A stretch of DNA of 12,588 nt from an uncultured Oscillospiraceae bacterium (GCA_934456315.1 CAKSHG010000044.1:1-12588); one strand, 5' to 3'; positions 1 to 8,247 are shown, counted from the stretch's first letter. Translations and numbers: made by a program. Notes: generated by a model from the sequence alone, not told the origin.

Positions 1-485
1 GTGAGGTTTATCCTTACGACCTTCGGCATTGTTATGTAGTAAGCGCCGCCGCCCATTGCAACTGCAACGTCAAGACCGCCTGCGCCCATTGCCAGCATGC
101 CGATACCGCCGCCGGTCGGGGTGTGGCTGTCGGAGCCGATAAGGGTCTTGCCGGGCTTGCCGAAGCGCTCGAGGTGTACCTGGTGGCAGATACCGTTGCC
201 GGGACGTGAGAACCAGATACCGTGCTTCTTAGCTACGGAGCCGATGAAACGGTGATCGTCAGCATTCTCGAATCCGCTCTGGAGGGTGTTGTGGTCGATG
301 TATGCCACGGAGCGCTCTGTCTTTACGCGGTCAACGCCCATAGCCTCGAACTGGAGGTAAGCCATAGTACCGGTAGCGTCCTGCGTGAGGGTCTGGTCGA
401 TCTTAAGACCGATCTCCGTGCCCTTTACCATCTCGCCGTCGATGATGTGCGCCTTGATGATCTTTTCAGTTAGTGTAAGTCCCAT
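1..485 (-). CDS. acn: Aconitate hydratase, N-terminal part (runs off the left edge)
   Basis: Aconitase interconverts citrate and isocitrate through cis-aconitate in the cytoplasm, using a [4Fe-4S] cluster. The visible 161 residues begin with MGLTLTEKII and carry motifs of the aconitase/isopropylmalate isomerase large-subunit fold: YIDHN at residues 62-66, GICHQVHLERF at 98-108 and DSHTPTGGGIG at 119-129, followed by the glycine-rich LAMGAGGLDVAVAMGGG. The PTGGGIGMLAMGAGG form resembles aconitase more than LeuC. The cluster cysteines lie further downstream, outside the window. The start is the ATG at 485, with AAGGAG at 493-498 giving 7-nt spacing. It has its own consensus promoter and lies downstream of the fab operon terminator, so it is a separate transcription unit. 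Homoaconitase or isopropylmalate isomerase remains possible, but less likely. Confidence 0.88.
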   Translation of the reverse strand, partial: MGLTLTEKIIKAHIIDGEMVKGTEIGLKIDQTLTQDATGTMAYLQFEAMGVDRVKTERSVAYIDHNTLQSGFENADDHRFIGSVAKKHGIWFSRPGNGICHQVHLERFGKPGKTLIGSDSHTPTGGGIGMLAMGAGGLDVAVAMGGGAYYITMPKVVRINL

Positions 486-514
486 ATCTTTGCTCCTTGA
501 TTCTATAGAGTCAC

Positions 515-529
515 CGGGGAAATCCCCCG
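515..529 (-). other. Small GC hairpin in the aconitase 5' leader
   Basis: CGGGG and CCCCG arms (525-529 and 515-519 on the plus strand) can form a 5-bp stem with a 5-nt loop in the predicted aconitase leader, about 15 nt upstream of the ribosome site. It lacks a U-tract, so it is not a terminator. It does not have the CAGUGN loop of an iron-responsive element. Its function is unknown and it may only be an mRNA-stabilising hairpin. Confidence 0.4.
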
Positions 530-547
530 ACATAAATATACAATTAT

Positions 548-576
548 ATTATATACCAATTTTCGCTGTCTGTCAA
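548..576 (-). promoter_or_regulatory. Consensus sigma-A promoter of the aconitase gene
   Basis: On the minus strand there is a perfect -35 TTGACA (571-576) and a perfect -10 TATAAT (548-553) separated by exactly 17 bp. Initiation would fall near 541, giving a leader of about 55 nt before the ATG at 485. It lies just downstream of the acpP terminator, which makes the aconitase gene an independent transcription unit. Confidence 0.85.
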
Positions 577-588
577 GAATTTCACAAT

Positions 589-626
589 AAAAAATCCCGC
601 CGTACCTTAATACAGCGGGAATTTTA
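589..626 (-). terminator. Rho-independent terminator of the fab/acc/acpP operon
   Basis: The stem is formed by 595-604 and 611-620 (TCCCGCCGTA with TACAGCGGGA, one G-U wobble) around a 6-nt loop. In the minus-strand RNA it is followed by a U-rich tract (plus-strand A run at 589-594). It begins 11 bp past the acpP stop codon and separates the fab operon from the aconitase promoter. Confidence 0.85.
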
Positions 627-637
627 TGAGATATGAA

Positions 638-865
638 TTACTGCTTGTCCTCGATGAACTTTACGATGTCGCCTACGGTCTTGATGTTCTCTACCTGATC
701 CTCGGGGATCTCAACATCGAACTCGTCCTCAAGAGCCATTACCAGATCAACAACGTCCAGGGAATCAGCGCCCAGATCGTCCTGAATGTTGGAAGCCTCT
801 GTGATGTCGTCAGCCTTAACGTCGAGCTGCTCGGAGATGAGCTCCTTAACCTTGTCAAATACCAT
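638..865 (-). CDS. acpP: Acyl carrier protein
   Basis: This is the 75-residue acidic acyl carrier protein that holds growing acyl chains as thioesters on a 4'-phosphopantetheine arm. The attachment serine is Ser35 in the motif [10 protein letters not shown], and the four-helix ACP length and the D/E-rich helix II ([17 protein letters not shown]) are typical. The start ATG at 865 follows GGAGGG at 874-879. It is the last gene of the fatty-acid synthesis operon, 121 bp after accA and just before a strong terminator. A promoter of its own in the accA-acpP gap would allow more ACP than enzyme to be made, which fits the high cellular demand for ACP. In many Bacillota acpP instead follows fabH or plsX/fabD/fabG. 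Confidence 0.97.
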   Translation of the reverse strand: MVFDKVKELISEQLDVKADDITEASNIQDDLGADSLDVVDLVMALEDEFDVEIPEDQVENIKTVGDIVKFIEDKQ

Positions 866-918
866 TGTATATACCCTCCAAAATAATTATAGTCCCTTCC
901 GGAAACATTTCATGATAT

Positions 919-947
919 ATTATATAACATACATCGCAAATAATCAA
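919..947 (-). promoter_or_regulatory. Internal promoter for acpP
   Basis: On the minus strand, TTGATT (942-947) and a perfect TATAAT (919-924) are separated by exactly 17 bp in the 121-bp accA-acpP gap. The TSS would fall near 912, about 46 nt upstream of the acpP start codon. No clear terminator lies between accA and this site, so acpP could be transcribed both from the operon promoter and from here. Confidence 0.65.
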
Positions 948-986
948 GCCCCGGAATGAATTTTTTGCAAAGAAATTTCTACAAAA

Positions 987-1790
987 TTATTCAGTAAACA
1001 TGCCGATTTTTCTAAATTTCGCATAACGCTTCTCAAGAAGCTCATCAATGCCGCACTTTTTCAGACGGTACACCGCGTCAACAAGGTACTCGTAAATGTT
1101 GTCGGCTGTCTGCTCGCGGCTCATGTGGGCGCCGCCGGTAGGCTCCGCGATTATCTTATCGCACACGCCGAACTTCATGAGGTCCTCGGCGGTGATCTTC
1201 AGCATTTCGCAGGCTTCCTTTTCCTTGGTGCCGTCCTTCCACAGAATGGACGCCGCGCCGCGCGGGCTTATTACCGAATACAGCGCGTTCTCGAGCATAG
1301 CAAGCTCGTCGCAGACCGCAAGCGCGAGCGCTCCGCCGGAGCCGCCCTCGCCGAGCACAACGGAAACCACCGGGGTCTTCAGCGTCATGAATTCGTAGAG
1401 ATTTCGCGCTATCGCCTCGCCCTGACCGCGCTCCTCGGCTTCCACGCCGCAGAATGCGCCGGGGGTGTCAACAAGGCATATCACCGGACGGTGGAACTTC
1501 TCCGCCTGCTTTGCAAGGCGCAGAGCCTTGCGGTAACCCTCCGGGTGAGGCATTGAAAAGTTCGTGCGCTTGTTTTCCTCGAGATTTCTGCCCTTGACCT
1601 GCGCTATCACAGTCACCGGGGTGTCGCTAAGGTAGCCGATACCTCCGATTATAGCAGCGTCATCGCCGTAAAGGCGGTCGCCGTGGAACTCCATGAAACG
1701 GGTGAACATCGCAGGGATATAGTCGTTGACGGTGGGTCTGTCCTTGTGGCGTATAAGTTCAAGCCTTTCGCAGGCTGTTAAATTGCTCAT
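987..1790 (-). CDS. accA: Acetyl-CoA carboxylase carboxyltransferase subunit alpha
   Basis: With AccD this subunit forms the alpha2-beta2 carboxyltransferase, which moves CO2 from carboxybiotin on AccB to acetyl-CoA to give malonyl-CoA. The 267 residues show the crotonase-like fold motifs VDTPGAF (107-113), GEGGSGGALAL (147-157) and SVISPRGAASILW (172-184). The oxyanion-type Gly-Gly motif near 149-153 is intact. It is about 50 residues shorter than E. coli AccA because the N-terminal extension is missing, which is usual in clostridia. The ATG overlaps the accD stop by 4 bp (ATGA, 1787-1790), and AAGGAGG at 1801-1807 supplies the ribosome site, so AccA and AccD are translationally coupled, consistent with equal stoichiometry. 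Confidence 0.96.
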   Translation of the reverse strand: MSNLTACERLELIRHKDRPTVNDYIPAMFTRFMEFHGDRLYGDDAAIIGGIGYLSDTPVTVIAQVKGRNLEENKRTNFSMPHPEGYRKALRLAKQAEKFHRPVICLVDTPGAFCGVEAEERGQGEAIARNLYEFMTLKTPVVSVVLGEGGSGGALALAVCDELAMLENALYSVISPRGAASILWKDGTKEKEACEMLKITAEDLMKFGVCDKIIAEPTGGAHMSREQTADNIYEYLVDAVYRLKKCGIDELLEKRYAKFRKIGMFTE

Positions 1791-2674
1791 CTTCTGTAAG
1801 CCTCCTTCGGGAAGCCGTGCAGCTTCAGAATATTTGAAATGCGCTTTCTCATCATGCCGCGCTCGACTATCATATCAACGAAGCCGCATTTCTCCTGGAA
1901 CTCCGCAGACTGGAAGTCGTCGGGCAGCCGCTGGCGTATCGTATCCTGGATAACGCGCCTTCCGGCGAATCCGATGAGCACCTTCGGCTCTGCGAGGATT
2001 ATGTCGCCGAGGCTCGCAAAGGAAGCCGTAACGCCGCCGGTGGTCGGGTCGGTCAGGACGGTGATATACAACCCGCCTGCGTCGCTGTGGCGCTTGACTG
2101 CGCCGCTGGTCTTTGCCATCTGCATGAGGGAGATTATGCCCTCCTGCATTCTCGCTCCGCCGGAAGCCGTGAACATAACGACAGGTAAATTATGCTCGGT
2201 GGCGTACTCGAACGCCCTCGCTATCTTCTCGCCGACAACGCTGCCCATGCTCGCCATGAAGAAATGGGAATCCATAATGCCGATAACGGTGCGGTATCCG
2301 CGGATAGTGCACACGCCGGTCTTTATCGCGTCGTTCATGTCGCACTGCTGCTGCATTTTCGCGATTTTGTCCTCGTACTTCGGGAAGCCTATCGGGTTCA
2401 GCGACTTCATGTCAGCGTCAAGCTCCACAAAGCTGTCCTTGTCGGCAGTGAGCTCCAGACGCTCCTGCCATGTAAGGCGCGCATGATAGTTGCACTTAGG
2501 GCACACCTTCATCGCCGCAGTGAACTCGCGGTTGTAAACCACCGCACCGCAGCGCGGGCACTTGAACAGCAGGTCCTGGGGTATCTCAACGTCGCCCTCC
2601 TGGGCGGCGGGAACAGCGGGCTGTTCAGCCACGAAACGCTCCTTGACTATTTTGAAAAGGTCCTCAATTGCCAT
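1787..2674 (-). CDS. accD: Acetyl-CoA carboxylase carboxyltransferase subunit beta
   Basis: This is the partner of AccA in the carboxyltransferase half-reaction. The 295-residue protein has the diagnostic N-terminal zinc ribbon with Cys39, Cys42, Cys58 and Cys61 (CPRC and CPKC). The carboxyltransferase core follows, with SGGARMQEG (171-179), TDPTTGGVTASFA (208-220) and GFAGRRVI (235-242). The length matches the family. It starts 5 nt after the accC stop; its ribosome site (GGGGGAG) overlaps the end of accC. Its own stop overlaps the accA start. The zinc ribbon of E. coli AccD can bind nucleic acid and repress its own mRNA; whether this one does is unknown. Confidence 0.97.
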   Translation of the reverse strand: MAIEDLFKIVKERFVAEQPAVPAAQEGDVEIPQDLLFKCPRCGAVVYNREFTAAMKVCPKCNYHARLTWQERLELTADKDSFVELDADMKSLNPIGFPKYEDKIAKMQQQCDMNDAIKTGVCTIRGYRTVIGIMDSHFFMASMGSVVGEKIARAFEYATEHNLPVVMFTASGGARMQEGIISLMQMAKTSGAVKRHSDAGGLYITVLTDPTTGGVTASFASLGDIILAEPKVLIGFAGRRVIQDTIRQRLPDDFQSAEFQEKCGFVDMIVERGMMRKRISNILKLHGFPKEAYRR

Positions 2675-2679
2675 TCAGC

Positions 2680-4029
2680 TCACTCCCCCATCACGTTCTT
2701 GCGGTTCAGGAAACCTATGTCGAAATTGCCTGCTTCGAAATCCTCGTCCTTCAGCAGACAAAGCTGGAAATCAATATTAGTTTCAACGCCCTCGATGATG
2801 AATTCCGACAGGGCTACGCGCATTTTCTTTATCGCTTCGTCGCGGGTCGGAGCCTTTACCAGCAGCTTCGCTATCATGCTGTCATAGTAGGGCGGTATCT
2901 GATATCCCGCGTAGACCGCGCTGTCGATACGCACGCCGAATCCGCCGGGAACATGCAGCGACTTGATCTTGCCCGGGCATGGACGGAAGTTGTGACGCGG
3001 GTCCTCAGCGTTGATACGGCACTCTATCGCGTGTCCGGTGAGCTGTACATCGTCCTGGGTGAACCACAGCTTTTCGCCCGCCGCAACGCGTATCTGCGCC
3101 TTTACGAGGTCTATCCCGGTGACGAGCTCCGTTACCGGGTGCTCTACCTGGATACGGGTGTTCATCTCCATGAAGTAGAAATTCCTGTCCTTGTCAACAA
3201 GGAACTCTATCGTACCCGCGTTCTGGTAACCGCTGACCTTTGCCGCTGCGACTGCCGCAGTGCCCATCTTCTGGCGCAGTTCCGGAGTCATTATCGGGCT
3301 GGGGCTCTCCTCGAGCACCTTCTGATTGTGACGCTGGAGGGAGCACTCGCGCTCGCCGAGGTGAACAACGTTACCGTGGTTGTCGGCAAGGAGCTGTATC
3401 TCCACATGGCGCGGATCCACAATGAACTTCTCGATGTACACGTCGCCGTTTCCGAAGCATGCCAGTGCCTCCTGCTGAGCCGCAAGATACTGCTGCTCGA
3501 GGTGCTCCTCGCTCTCCGCAAGGCGTATGCCGCGGCCTCCGCCGCCGGCGGTAGCCTTTATCATCACAGGGTAGCCTATCTCTGCGGCTACCTTACGCGC
3601 TTCCTCGATGGTGGGAACGATGCCGTCGGAACCGGGGACCACCGGAACTCCTGCGGAGATCATCGTCTGCTTCGCGGAAGCCTTGTCGCCCATTGCGTCC
3701 ATGACCTCCGGGGACGGTCCTATGAACGTTATGCCGCAGGTGCGGCAAAGCCTGGCGAAATCCGCGTTTTCGGACAGGAATCCGAAGCCGGGGTGGATCG
3801 CCTGAGCATGTGTTATCTCGCATGCGGCGATTATCGCCTTAGTGTTGAGGTAGCTGTCCTTGGAAGCCGCAGGTCCTATGCACACCGCCTCGTCGGCTAT
3901 CTGGGCATGGAGCGCGGAGCGGTCTGCCTCGGAATACACCGCGACGGTCTTTATACCGAGCTCGCGGCAGGCGCGCATTATTCGTATCGCTATCTCGCCG
4001 CGGTTCGCAATAAGTATCTTGTTAAACAT
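2680..4029 (-). CDS. accC: Biotin carboxylase subunit of acetyl-CoA carboxylase
   Basis: Biotin carboxylase uses ATP and bicarbonate to carboxylate the biotin on AccB, the first half-reaction of malonyl-CoA synthesis. The 449 residues equal the E. coli length. The N-terminal domain begins [17 protein letters not shown]. The ATP-grasp part has Lys116, Lys159 and the glycine-rich loop AGGGGRGIR (161-169). The catalytic segment [14 protein letters not shown] (288-301) contains Glu288, Asn290, Arg292 and Glu296. The segment around 231-237 reads LQRHNQK, where E. coli has QRRHQK; this is a mild variant of the bicarbonate/ATP site. It begins 17 nt after fabZ, with GGAG upstream. A stand-alone AccC beside accB, accD and accA argues against it being part of pyruvate carboxylase. 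Confidence 0.97.
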   Translation of the reverse strand: MFNKILIANRGEIAIRIMRACRELGIKTVAVYSEADRSALHAQIADEAVCIGPAASKDSYLNTKAIIAACEITHAQAIHPGFGFLSENADFARLCRTCGITFIGPSPEVMDAMGDKASAKQTMISAGVPVVPGSDGIVPTIEEARKVAAEIGYPVMIKATAGGGGRGIRLAESEEHLEQQYLAAQQEALACFGNGDVYIEKFIVDPRHVEIQLLADNHGNVVHLGERECSLQRHNQKVLEESPSPIMTPELRQKMGTAAVAAAKVSGYQNAGTIEFLVDKDRNFYFMEMNTRIQVEHPVTELVTGIDLVKAQIRVAAGEKLWFTQDDVQLTGHAIECRINAEDPRHNFRPCPGKIKSLHVPGGFGVRIDSAVYAGYQIPPYYDSMIAKLLVKAPTRDEAIKKMRVALSEFIIEGVETNIDFQLCLLKDEDFEAGNFDIGFLNRKNVMGE

Positions 4030-4046
4030 TCTGTCAGCTCCAGATT

Positions 4047-4493
4047 TTATTCAGACTTGGGGGCGGGGTCTGCCACTGCAAAGGAAATCTCTGCGGTGAC
4101 CACCTTCTTGCCGTTGACTGTGGCAACTGCGTCGCCGAAGCCTATCGGACCCTTCTTCTTTGTCATTGTGACGTGAAGCTCCAGGGTGTCGCCGGGGCCT
4201 ACAGTCCCGCGGAATCTCGCCTTGTCGATGCCAGCGAAGAACGCTATCTTTCCCTTGTTCTCCGGGAGCGACAGTGCGCATACCGCGCCTGCCTGCGCCA
4301 GCATTTCTATCATCAGGACGCCAGGCTGGACCGGCTGTCCCGGGAAGTGTCCCTTGAACCAGTACTCGTCAGGCTTGAGGTACTTCTTTGCGGTGACGCT
4401 CACGCCCGGCTCCAGCTCGGTGACTTCGTCGATGAGCAGGAACGGATCGCGGTGGGGGATTATTTCCTTTATCTGTTCAAGATTTAATGTCAT
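4047..4493 (-). CDS. fabZ: 3-hydroxyacyl-ACP dehydratase
   Basis: FabZ dehydrates (3R)-hydroxyacyl-ACP to trans-2-enoyl-ACP, the third step of each elongation cycle. The 148-residue hotdog-fold protein begins with the typical ...[14 protein letters not shown] segment and has the active-site motif [16 protein letters not shown], with His49 and Glu63 as the catalytic pair. The start at 4493 has AAGGAG about 7 nt upstream and lies 10 nt after accB. Its place between accB and accC is the conserved clostridial/lactic order. The sequence alone does not show whether it also isomerises trans-2 to cis-3 double bonds, as FabM/FabN-type enzymes do. Confidence 0.97.
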   Translation of the reverse strand: MTLNLEQIKEIIPHRDPFLLIDEVTELEPGVSVTAKKYLKPDEYWFKGHFPGQPVQPGVLMIEMLAQAGAVCALSLPENKGKIAFFAGIDKARFRGTVGPGDTLELHVTMTKKKGPIGFGDAVATVNGKKVVTAEISFAVADPAPKSE

Positions 4494-4503
4494 GACCTGC
4501 TCC

Positions 4504-4998
4504 TTACTCTATTCTCATCAGCTTCTGACCGTATTCAACAGCCTGACCGTCCTTGGCGTAGATCTCTGCGACTCTGCCGCTGAACTCACTGTTTATCTCG
4601 TTCATGAGCTTCATGCTCTCGATAATGCACACTACGTCGCCGGCGTTGACGGTATCGCCTACCTTGACGAAAGCGGGCTTCTCCGGCGAGGGAGAAGCGT
4701 AGAACGTTCCGACTATCGGAGAGGTGATGATATTGCCGGAAACCGCAGCTTCAGCCGCAGGAGCAGCCTGCGCCGGAGCATTCTGTGCGGGAGCCGCAGC
4801 AGGTGCGGGAACGCCCATCACAGGCATGGGAGCGGGCATTGGCGGCGGGCAGGGTCTGCCCTCGATAACTATCTCAACGCTCTCGGTGTTGATCTTCAGC
4901 TTACCGAGGTCGTTCTTCTTGACTATTTCAGCCAGCGCCTCGATGCACTCAACGGTGTCCTCGATGGGGCGCGGCTCGATGATGTTCTTGTTAGCCAT
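4504..4998 (-). CDS. accB: Biotin carboxyl carrier protein of acetyl-CoA carboxylase
   Basis: BCCP carries carboxybiotin between AccC and the AccA/AccD carboxyltransferase. The 164 residues fall into a short N-terminal domain (1-49), a flexible linker rich in Pro and Ala (about 50-85) and a C-terminal biotinyl domain (about 88-164). The biotin-accepting lysine is Lys130 in ESMKLMNEI. The [17 protein letters not shown] segment (95-111) is the 'thumb' typical of acetyl-CoA carboxylase carriers and absent from most other biotinyl domains, which supports AccB rather than a decarboxylase subunit. The ribosome site AAGGAG precedes the ATG, and the gene starts 20 nt after fabF. Confidence 0.97.
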   Translation of the reverse strand: MANKNIIEPRPIEDTVECIEALAEIVKKNDLGKLKINTESVEIVIEGRPCPPPMPAPMPVMGVPAPAAAPAQNAPAQAAPAAEAAVSGNIITSPIVGTFYASPSPEKPAFVKVGDTVNAGDVVCIIESMKLMNEINSEFSGRVAEIYAKDGQAVEYGQKLMRIE

Positions 4999-5018
4999 GT
5001 TCAGCTCTCCTTTCCGGG

Positions 5019-6257
5019 TCAGTCAACGGGGCGCATGCAGATACAGCCGTTGTGACCGCCAAAACCAAGGGAATTGCTAAGCGCGCCGGTGATCTTCATA
5101 TCCCTTGCGCCCTCGGTAACGTAGTCAAGGTCGCACTCGGGATCGGGCACCTTGTAGCCGAGCGTCATGTGCACCTTGCTGTTTCTGATGGACATTGCGG
5201 TAACTACAGCCTCCACGCCGCCGGCAGCGCCGAGCAGGTGTCCGGTCATGGACTTGGTGGAGTTTACTGCGATATTCTTTGCGTGATCGCCGAAAGCGTC
5301 CTTGATAGCCATCGTTTCAGTGCGGTCGTTCATGGAAGTGGAGGTGCCGTGCGCGTTGATATAGTTGATATCCTCCGGGCTCATTCCGGCTTCCTGATAC
5401 GCGAACTTCATTGCCATCGCGCCGCCCTTGCCCTCGGGATCCGGGCTGGTTTCGTGGTAAGCGTCGCAGGTGCTGCCGTAGCCGCAAATCTCGGCGTATA
5501 TCTTCGCACCGCGGGCCTTTGCGTGCTCATACTCCTCGAGTACCAGCAGTCCGCAGCCGTCGCCGAGCACGAATCCGCTTCTCTCCGCGTCGAACGGAAT
5601 GGACGCCCTGTCCACATCGGTGGAACGTGTAACAGCGTGCATGTTGTTGAACGAAGCGTAGCAGAATCCGATGTCGCTGTGCTCCGTGCCGCCTGCGATA
5701 GCAGCGTCAAGATAGCCGTGCTTGATGGAGCGGAACGCTTCGCCTATCGACTGTGTGCCGCTCGCGCATGCTGTGGTCACGCAGAAGTTGCTGCCCTTGA
5801 AGCCGGTGCGGATAGCTACCTCGCCAGCCGCCATGTTGCCTATCATCTTGGTGATGGTGAAAACTCCCACGCGCTTGTTGCCCTTGTTGTGGTAGTTCGA
5901 CATTTCTTCCTCGGTGGTGTAGATTCCGCCGATACCGCTGCCGATGACTACGCCCACGCGATATGGGTCGATATCCTTGAGGTCGGTGCCTGCGTCCTTG
6001 AGAGCCTGCATTGCGCAGTAAACCGCGTACTGAACGATAACGTCGTTGCGGCGCAGCTCCTTCTTATCGAAGTACTCCGACGGGTCGAAGTTCTTGACTC
6101 TTGCGACCACGGAAAGGTTATCCGGCTCCTGATCCGGGAACCAGGGCGCAAGCTCGAAGCCGTGCTTTCCTGCCATAAGGCTGTTCCACAGCTCCTCGGG
6201 TGAATTTCCGCAGGGGGTGACTGCTCCCAGTCCGGTTATTACCACTCGTCTATCCAT
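5019..6257 (-). CDS. fabF: Beta-ketoacyl-ACP synthase II
   Basis: FabF condenses malonyl-ACP with acyl-ACP to lengthen fatty acids. The 412-residue protein (from [15 protein letters not shown]) has the full thiolase-fold triad: Cys164 in [10 protein letters not shown], His303 in NAHGTST and His340 in STKSMTGH, with Lys335 just before the latter; the numbering is almost that of E. coli FabF. I chose the ATG at 6257 because GGAGG lies 11 nt upstream. An open frame reaching a TTG at 6278 would run through this ribosome site. The stretch after TEH (residues 191-210) differs from common FabF sequences ([18 protein letters not shown]), perhaps altering the acyl pocket; this is only an impression. 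A dispersed repeat separates it from fabG. Confidence 0.96.
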   Translation of the reverse strand: MDRRVVITGLGAVTPCGNSPEELWNSLMAGKHGFELAPWFPDQEPDNLSVVARVKNFDPSEYFDKKELRRNDVIVQYAVYCAMQALKDAGTDLKDIDPYRVGVVIGSGIGGIYTTEEEMSNYHNKGNKRVGVFTITKMIGNMAAGEVAIRTGFKGSNFCVTTACASGTQSIGEAFRSIKHGYLDAAIAGGTEHSDIGFCYASFNNMHAVTRSTDVDRASIPFDAERSGFVLGDGCGLLVLEEYEHAKARGAKIYAEICGYGSTCDAYHETSPDPEGKGGAMAMKFAYQEAGMSPEDINYINAHGTSTSMNDRTETMAIKDAFGDHAKNIAVNSTKSMTGHLLGAAGGVEAVVTAMSIRNSKVHMTLGYKVPDPECDLDYVTEGARDMKITGALSNSLGFGGHNGCICMRPVD

Positions 6258-6268
6258 TAAACGTTGTT

Positions 6269-6273
6269 CCTCC
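6269..6273 (-). promoter_or_regulatory. Ribosome binding site that sets the fabF start
   Basis: GGAGG on the minus strand lies 11 nt upstream of the ATG at 6257. The open reading frame extends upstream to TTG codons that overlap or precede this site, so the ATG is the better start. Confidence 0.75.
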
Positions 6274-6326
6274 AACAATTTGTAGATTTTTATTTATTGT
6301 GTATTCACGGGTGAAACCAGCTTTGC

Positions 6327-6456
6327 AAATTCGGAATTATGAATGCGGAATTCGGAATAATTGTGCCGCTGCCGCGGCGGTTATCCGATTGTATCGAATT
6401 ATAATACGTCCCACGAAGTGGGACAACCAAAATTCCGAATTACGAATTCCGAATTT
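6327..6456 (-). repeat. Dispersed inverted-repeat element, copy A (between fabG and fabF)
   Basis: This is a 130-bp noncoding element bounded by perfect 12-bp terminal inverted repeats (AAATTCGGAATT and AATTCCGAATTT). Read on the minus strand it aligns over nearly its whole length with copy B at 9354-9497. Shared internal parts are a GTCCCAC-TTC-GTGGGAC hairpin (6408-6424), the string GATACAATCGG, and a GCCGC/GCGGC hairpin with a 4-nt loop (6365-6380). It begins 2 bp after the fabG stop codon and lies inside the operon, so it must be transcribed. No ORF, no transposase and no convincing target-site duplication are visible. It looks like a MITE or REP-like element; I cannot assign a named family. 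Confidence 0.85.
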
Positions 6457-6458
6457 AA

Positions 6459-7202
6459 TTACATGCTAAGTCCGCCGCTTATCTCGATTATCTGCCCTGT
6501 TACATAGGAAGAATCCGGGCTGCACAGGAAGGATACCACGCCGGCGATCTCCTCGGGCTGTCCGTAGCGCTTCATAGCTATCTGGGCGAGCATCGCACTG
6601 CGCTGCTCCTCGGTAAGCTTGTCGGTCATCGGGGTCTGAATGAATCCCGGTGCGACTGCGTTGCAGGTTATTCCGCGGCTGCCGAGCTCCTTTGCGGTAG
6701 TCTTGGTCATCGCGATTATCGCGCCCTTGGAAGCGGAATAGTTCATCTGTCCGGGGTTGCCGTACAGACCCGCAACGGAAGCGAGGTTGACTATCCTGCC
6801 GCTGCGCTGGCGGATCATCACCTTGCCTGCAAGCTTTGTCATATTGAATACGGACTTCTGGTTAACGCGGATAACGAGGTCGTAATTCTCCTCGCTCATC
6901 TGCGCCATCAGCCCGTCGCGGGTGATGCCTGCGTTGTTTATCAGCACATCGATGGTGCCGAAACGCTCCTTTACCCACTTCACAAGTCCCTCGCACTGCG
7001 CGTAGTCGGAAACGTCCGCAGCGTAGCACTCCGCCTCAACGCCGAAGCTGCGGCACTCCTCTGCGACTTCCTTTCCGGCAGCGTCAAGTATCTCCTGGGA
7101 AACGTCGTTGATAACGATATTGTAGCCGTCCTTTGCGAGGCGCTTTGCTATGGCTGCGCCGATACCGCGGCTGGAGCCGGTGATTATTGCTGTTCCTGCC
7201 AT
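6459..7202 (-). CDS. fabG: 3-oxoacyl-ACP reductase
   Basis: FabG reduces 3-oxoacyl-ACP to (3R)-hydroxyacyl-ACP with NADPH. The 247-residue short-chain dehydrogenase has the cofactor loop TGSSRGIG (8-15), NNAG (89-92), Asn114 and the catalytic Ser142, Tyr155 and Lys159 (YSASK). The C-terminal segment ends SYVTGQIIEISGGLSM, typical of FabG. The start ATG at 7202 has GAAAGGAA upstream, 32 nt after fabH. Its position between fabH and fabF supports the fatty-acid role over a generic SDR. Its stop codon is followed within 2 bp by repeat element copy A. Confidence 0.95.
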   Translation of the reverse strand: MAGTAIITGSSRGIGAAIAKRLAKDGYNIVINDVSQEILDAAGKEVAEECRSFGVEAECYAADVSDYAQCEGLVKWVKERFGTIDVLINNAGITRDGLMAQMSEENYDLVIRVNQKSVFNMTKLAGKVMIRQRSGRIVNLASVAGLYGNPGQMNYSASKGAIIAMTKTTAKELGSRGITCNAVAPGFIQTPMTDKLTEEQRSAMLAQIAMKRYGQPEEIAGVVSFLCSPDSSYVTGQIIEISGGLSM

Positions 7203-7234
7203 AATTAATTCCTTTCGTATGTCAAATTATCAAA

Positions 7235-8239
7235 TCAGGTTTCGAATATAAGCGCGCCGTAGGTAAGTCCAGCGCCGAATCCGACGAAGCATATCTTCTG
7301 ACCCGGCTTTACCATGCCCTGCTTTCTCATCTCGTCAAGGCATACGGGAATGCATGCGCTGGACACATTGCCCATGCGGACGATGTTGGTATAGACCTTC
7401 TCCTCCGGGATACCGAGTATCTCGGTAGCTTTCTTTATAATACGGAGGTTAGCCTGGTGCGGGATAACGATATCAAGATCGTTGATATCGTAGCCGCCCT
7501 GCGCAGCTACGTTCTTCACAGCGTTAGCCATCGCGTTTACCGCGAACTTGTAAACGGCGTGTCCGTCGCTCTGGAGGTACTTGCGCTTGGAATCCGTGTC
7601 GAACATAGCGTCCCAGGGTTCCTCGCCCTCCCTGGTTTCGTAGAACGGGCAGTTGGGGTCGTAGTTTATCTTGCAGTACAGCGCCTCGAATTCATCGCCG
7701 TCAGCGCCGAGCATTGAGTAGAACGGCTTGTCTGACTTTCGGTAAACTACCGCGCCGGACGCGTCACCGAACAGTATGCACATCGAACGGTCAGTGTAGT
7801 CAAGCTGACCGGACAGCTTTTCGCAGGCTACGACAAGTATCGTCTTATAGTGACCGCTCTCGAGGTACTTCTGCGCGATATCCGTAGCTGTGATGAAGCC
7901 CGTGCAGGCGCTGTTCACGTCGAAAGCCGCAGCGTTGACCGCGCCTATCTTCTTCTGGATAAGGCACGCGGTGGAGGGATAGAAGAAATCCGGCGTGCAG
8001 GTGGAAACCAGCACCAGGTCAACTTCCTCGGGCTTTACTCCCGCGTCGTCGAGCGCTTTCTTCGCAGCCTCAATGCCCATGTAATATCCGGGCTTGTCGG
8101 TGAGGATATGGCGCTGCTTGATACCCGTGCGTGGCGTTATCCATTCGTCAGATGTGTCGAGGAACTCTGCGAACTTGTTGTTGTCGGCAACGAATTCCGG
8201 CACATAGCTGCCCGTTCCTAAGATCTCAATTCCGCTCAT
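7235..8239 (-). CDS. fabH: Beta-ketoacyl-ACP synthase III
   Basis: FabH starts fatty-acid synthesis by condensing a short acyl-CoA with malonyl-ACP; its substrate choice sets straight or branched chains. The 334-residue protein carries the triad Cys112 (NSACTGF), His261 (IPHQAN) and Asn291 (MGNVSSACIP). It is about 17 residues longer than E. coli FabH, with extra sequence between about 185 and 225 (YCKINYDPNCPFYETREGE). The loop after Asn291 reads VSSAC where TSAAS is common. I chose the ATG at 8239, 8 nt after AAGGAG, over the TTG just before it. It is the first gene of the operon, downstream of a strong promoter and a structured leader. Confidence 0.95.
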   Translation of the reverse strand: MSGIEILGTGSYVPEFVADNNKFAEFLDTSDEWITPRTGIKQRHILTDKPGYYMGIEAAKKALDDAGVKPEEVDLVLVSTCTPDFFYPSTACLIQKKIGAVNAAAFDVNSACTGFITATDIAQKYLESGHYKTILVVACEKLSGQLDYTDRSMCILFGDASGAVVYRKSDKPFYSMLGADGDEFEALYCKINYDPNCPFYETREGEEPWDAMFDTDSKRKYLQSDGHAVYKFAVNAMANAVKNVAAQGGYDINDLDIVIPHQANLRIIKKATEILGIPEEKVYTNIVRMGNVSSACIPVCLDEMRKQGMVKPGQKICFVGFGAGLTYGALIFET

Positions 8240-8247
8240 CAAAAATT

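Noticed and set aside
971..980. AGAAATTTCT palindrome downstream of accA as a terminator
   Set aside because: It is a short AT-only palindrome with no loop and no GC stem; it is not a convincing terminator and is probably chance in an AT-rich gap.
2668..4176. A 502-codon open frame on the plus strand opposite accC
   Set aside because: It is antisense to a clear AccC with all catalytic motifs. It is long only because the GC-rich codon pattern keeps the opposite strand free of stops; it shows no family motifs of its own.
5052..6203. A 383-codon open frame on the plus strand opposite fabF
   Set aside because: It is antisense to a complete FabF, has no credible ribosome site and its composition mirrors the complementary codons.
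6408..6424. Internal hairpin of repeat copy A as a terminator between fabG and fabF
   Set aside because: It has a 7-bp stem but no following U-tract on either strand, so intrinsic termination is unlikely.
7218..7236. FabT-like site (TTTGATAATTTGA) in the fabH-fabG gap
   Set aside because: Only one half resembles the FabT palindrome; the other half is a direct rather than inverted copy. It lies between coding regions away from any promoter and is AT-rich enough to occur by chance.
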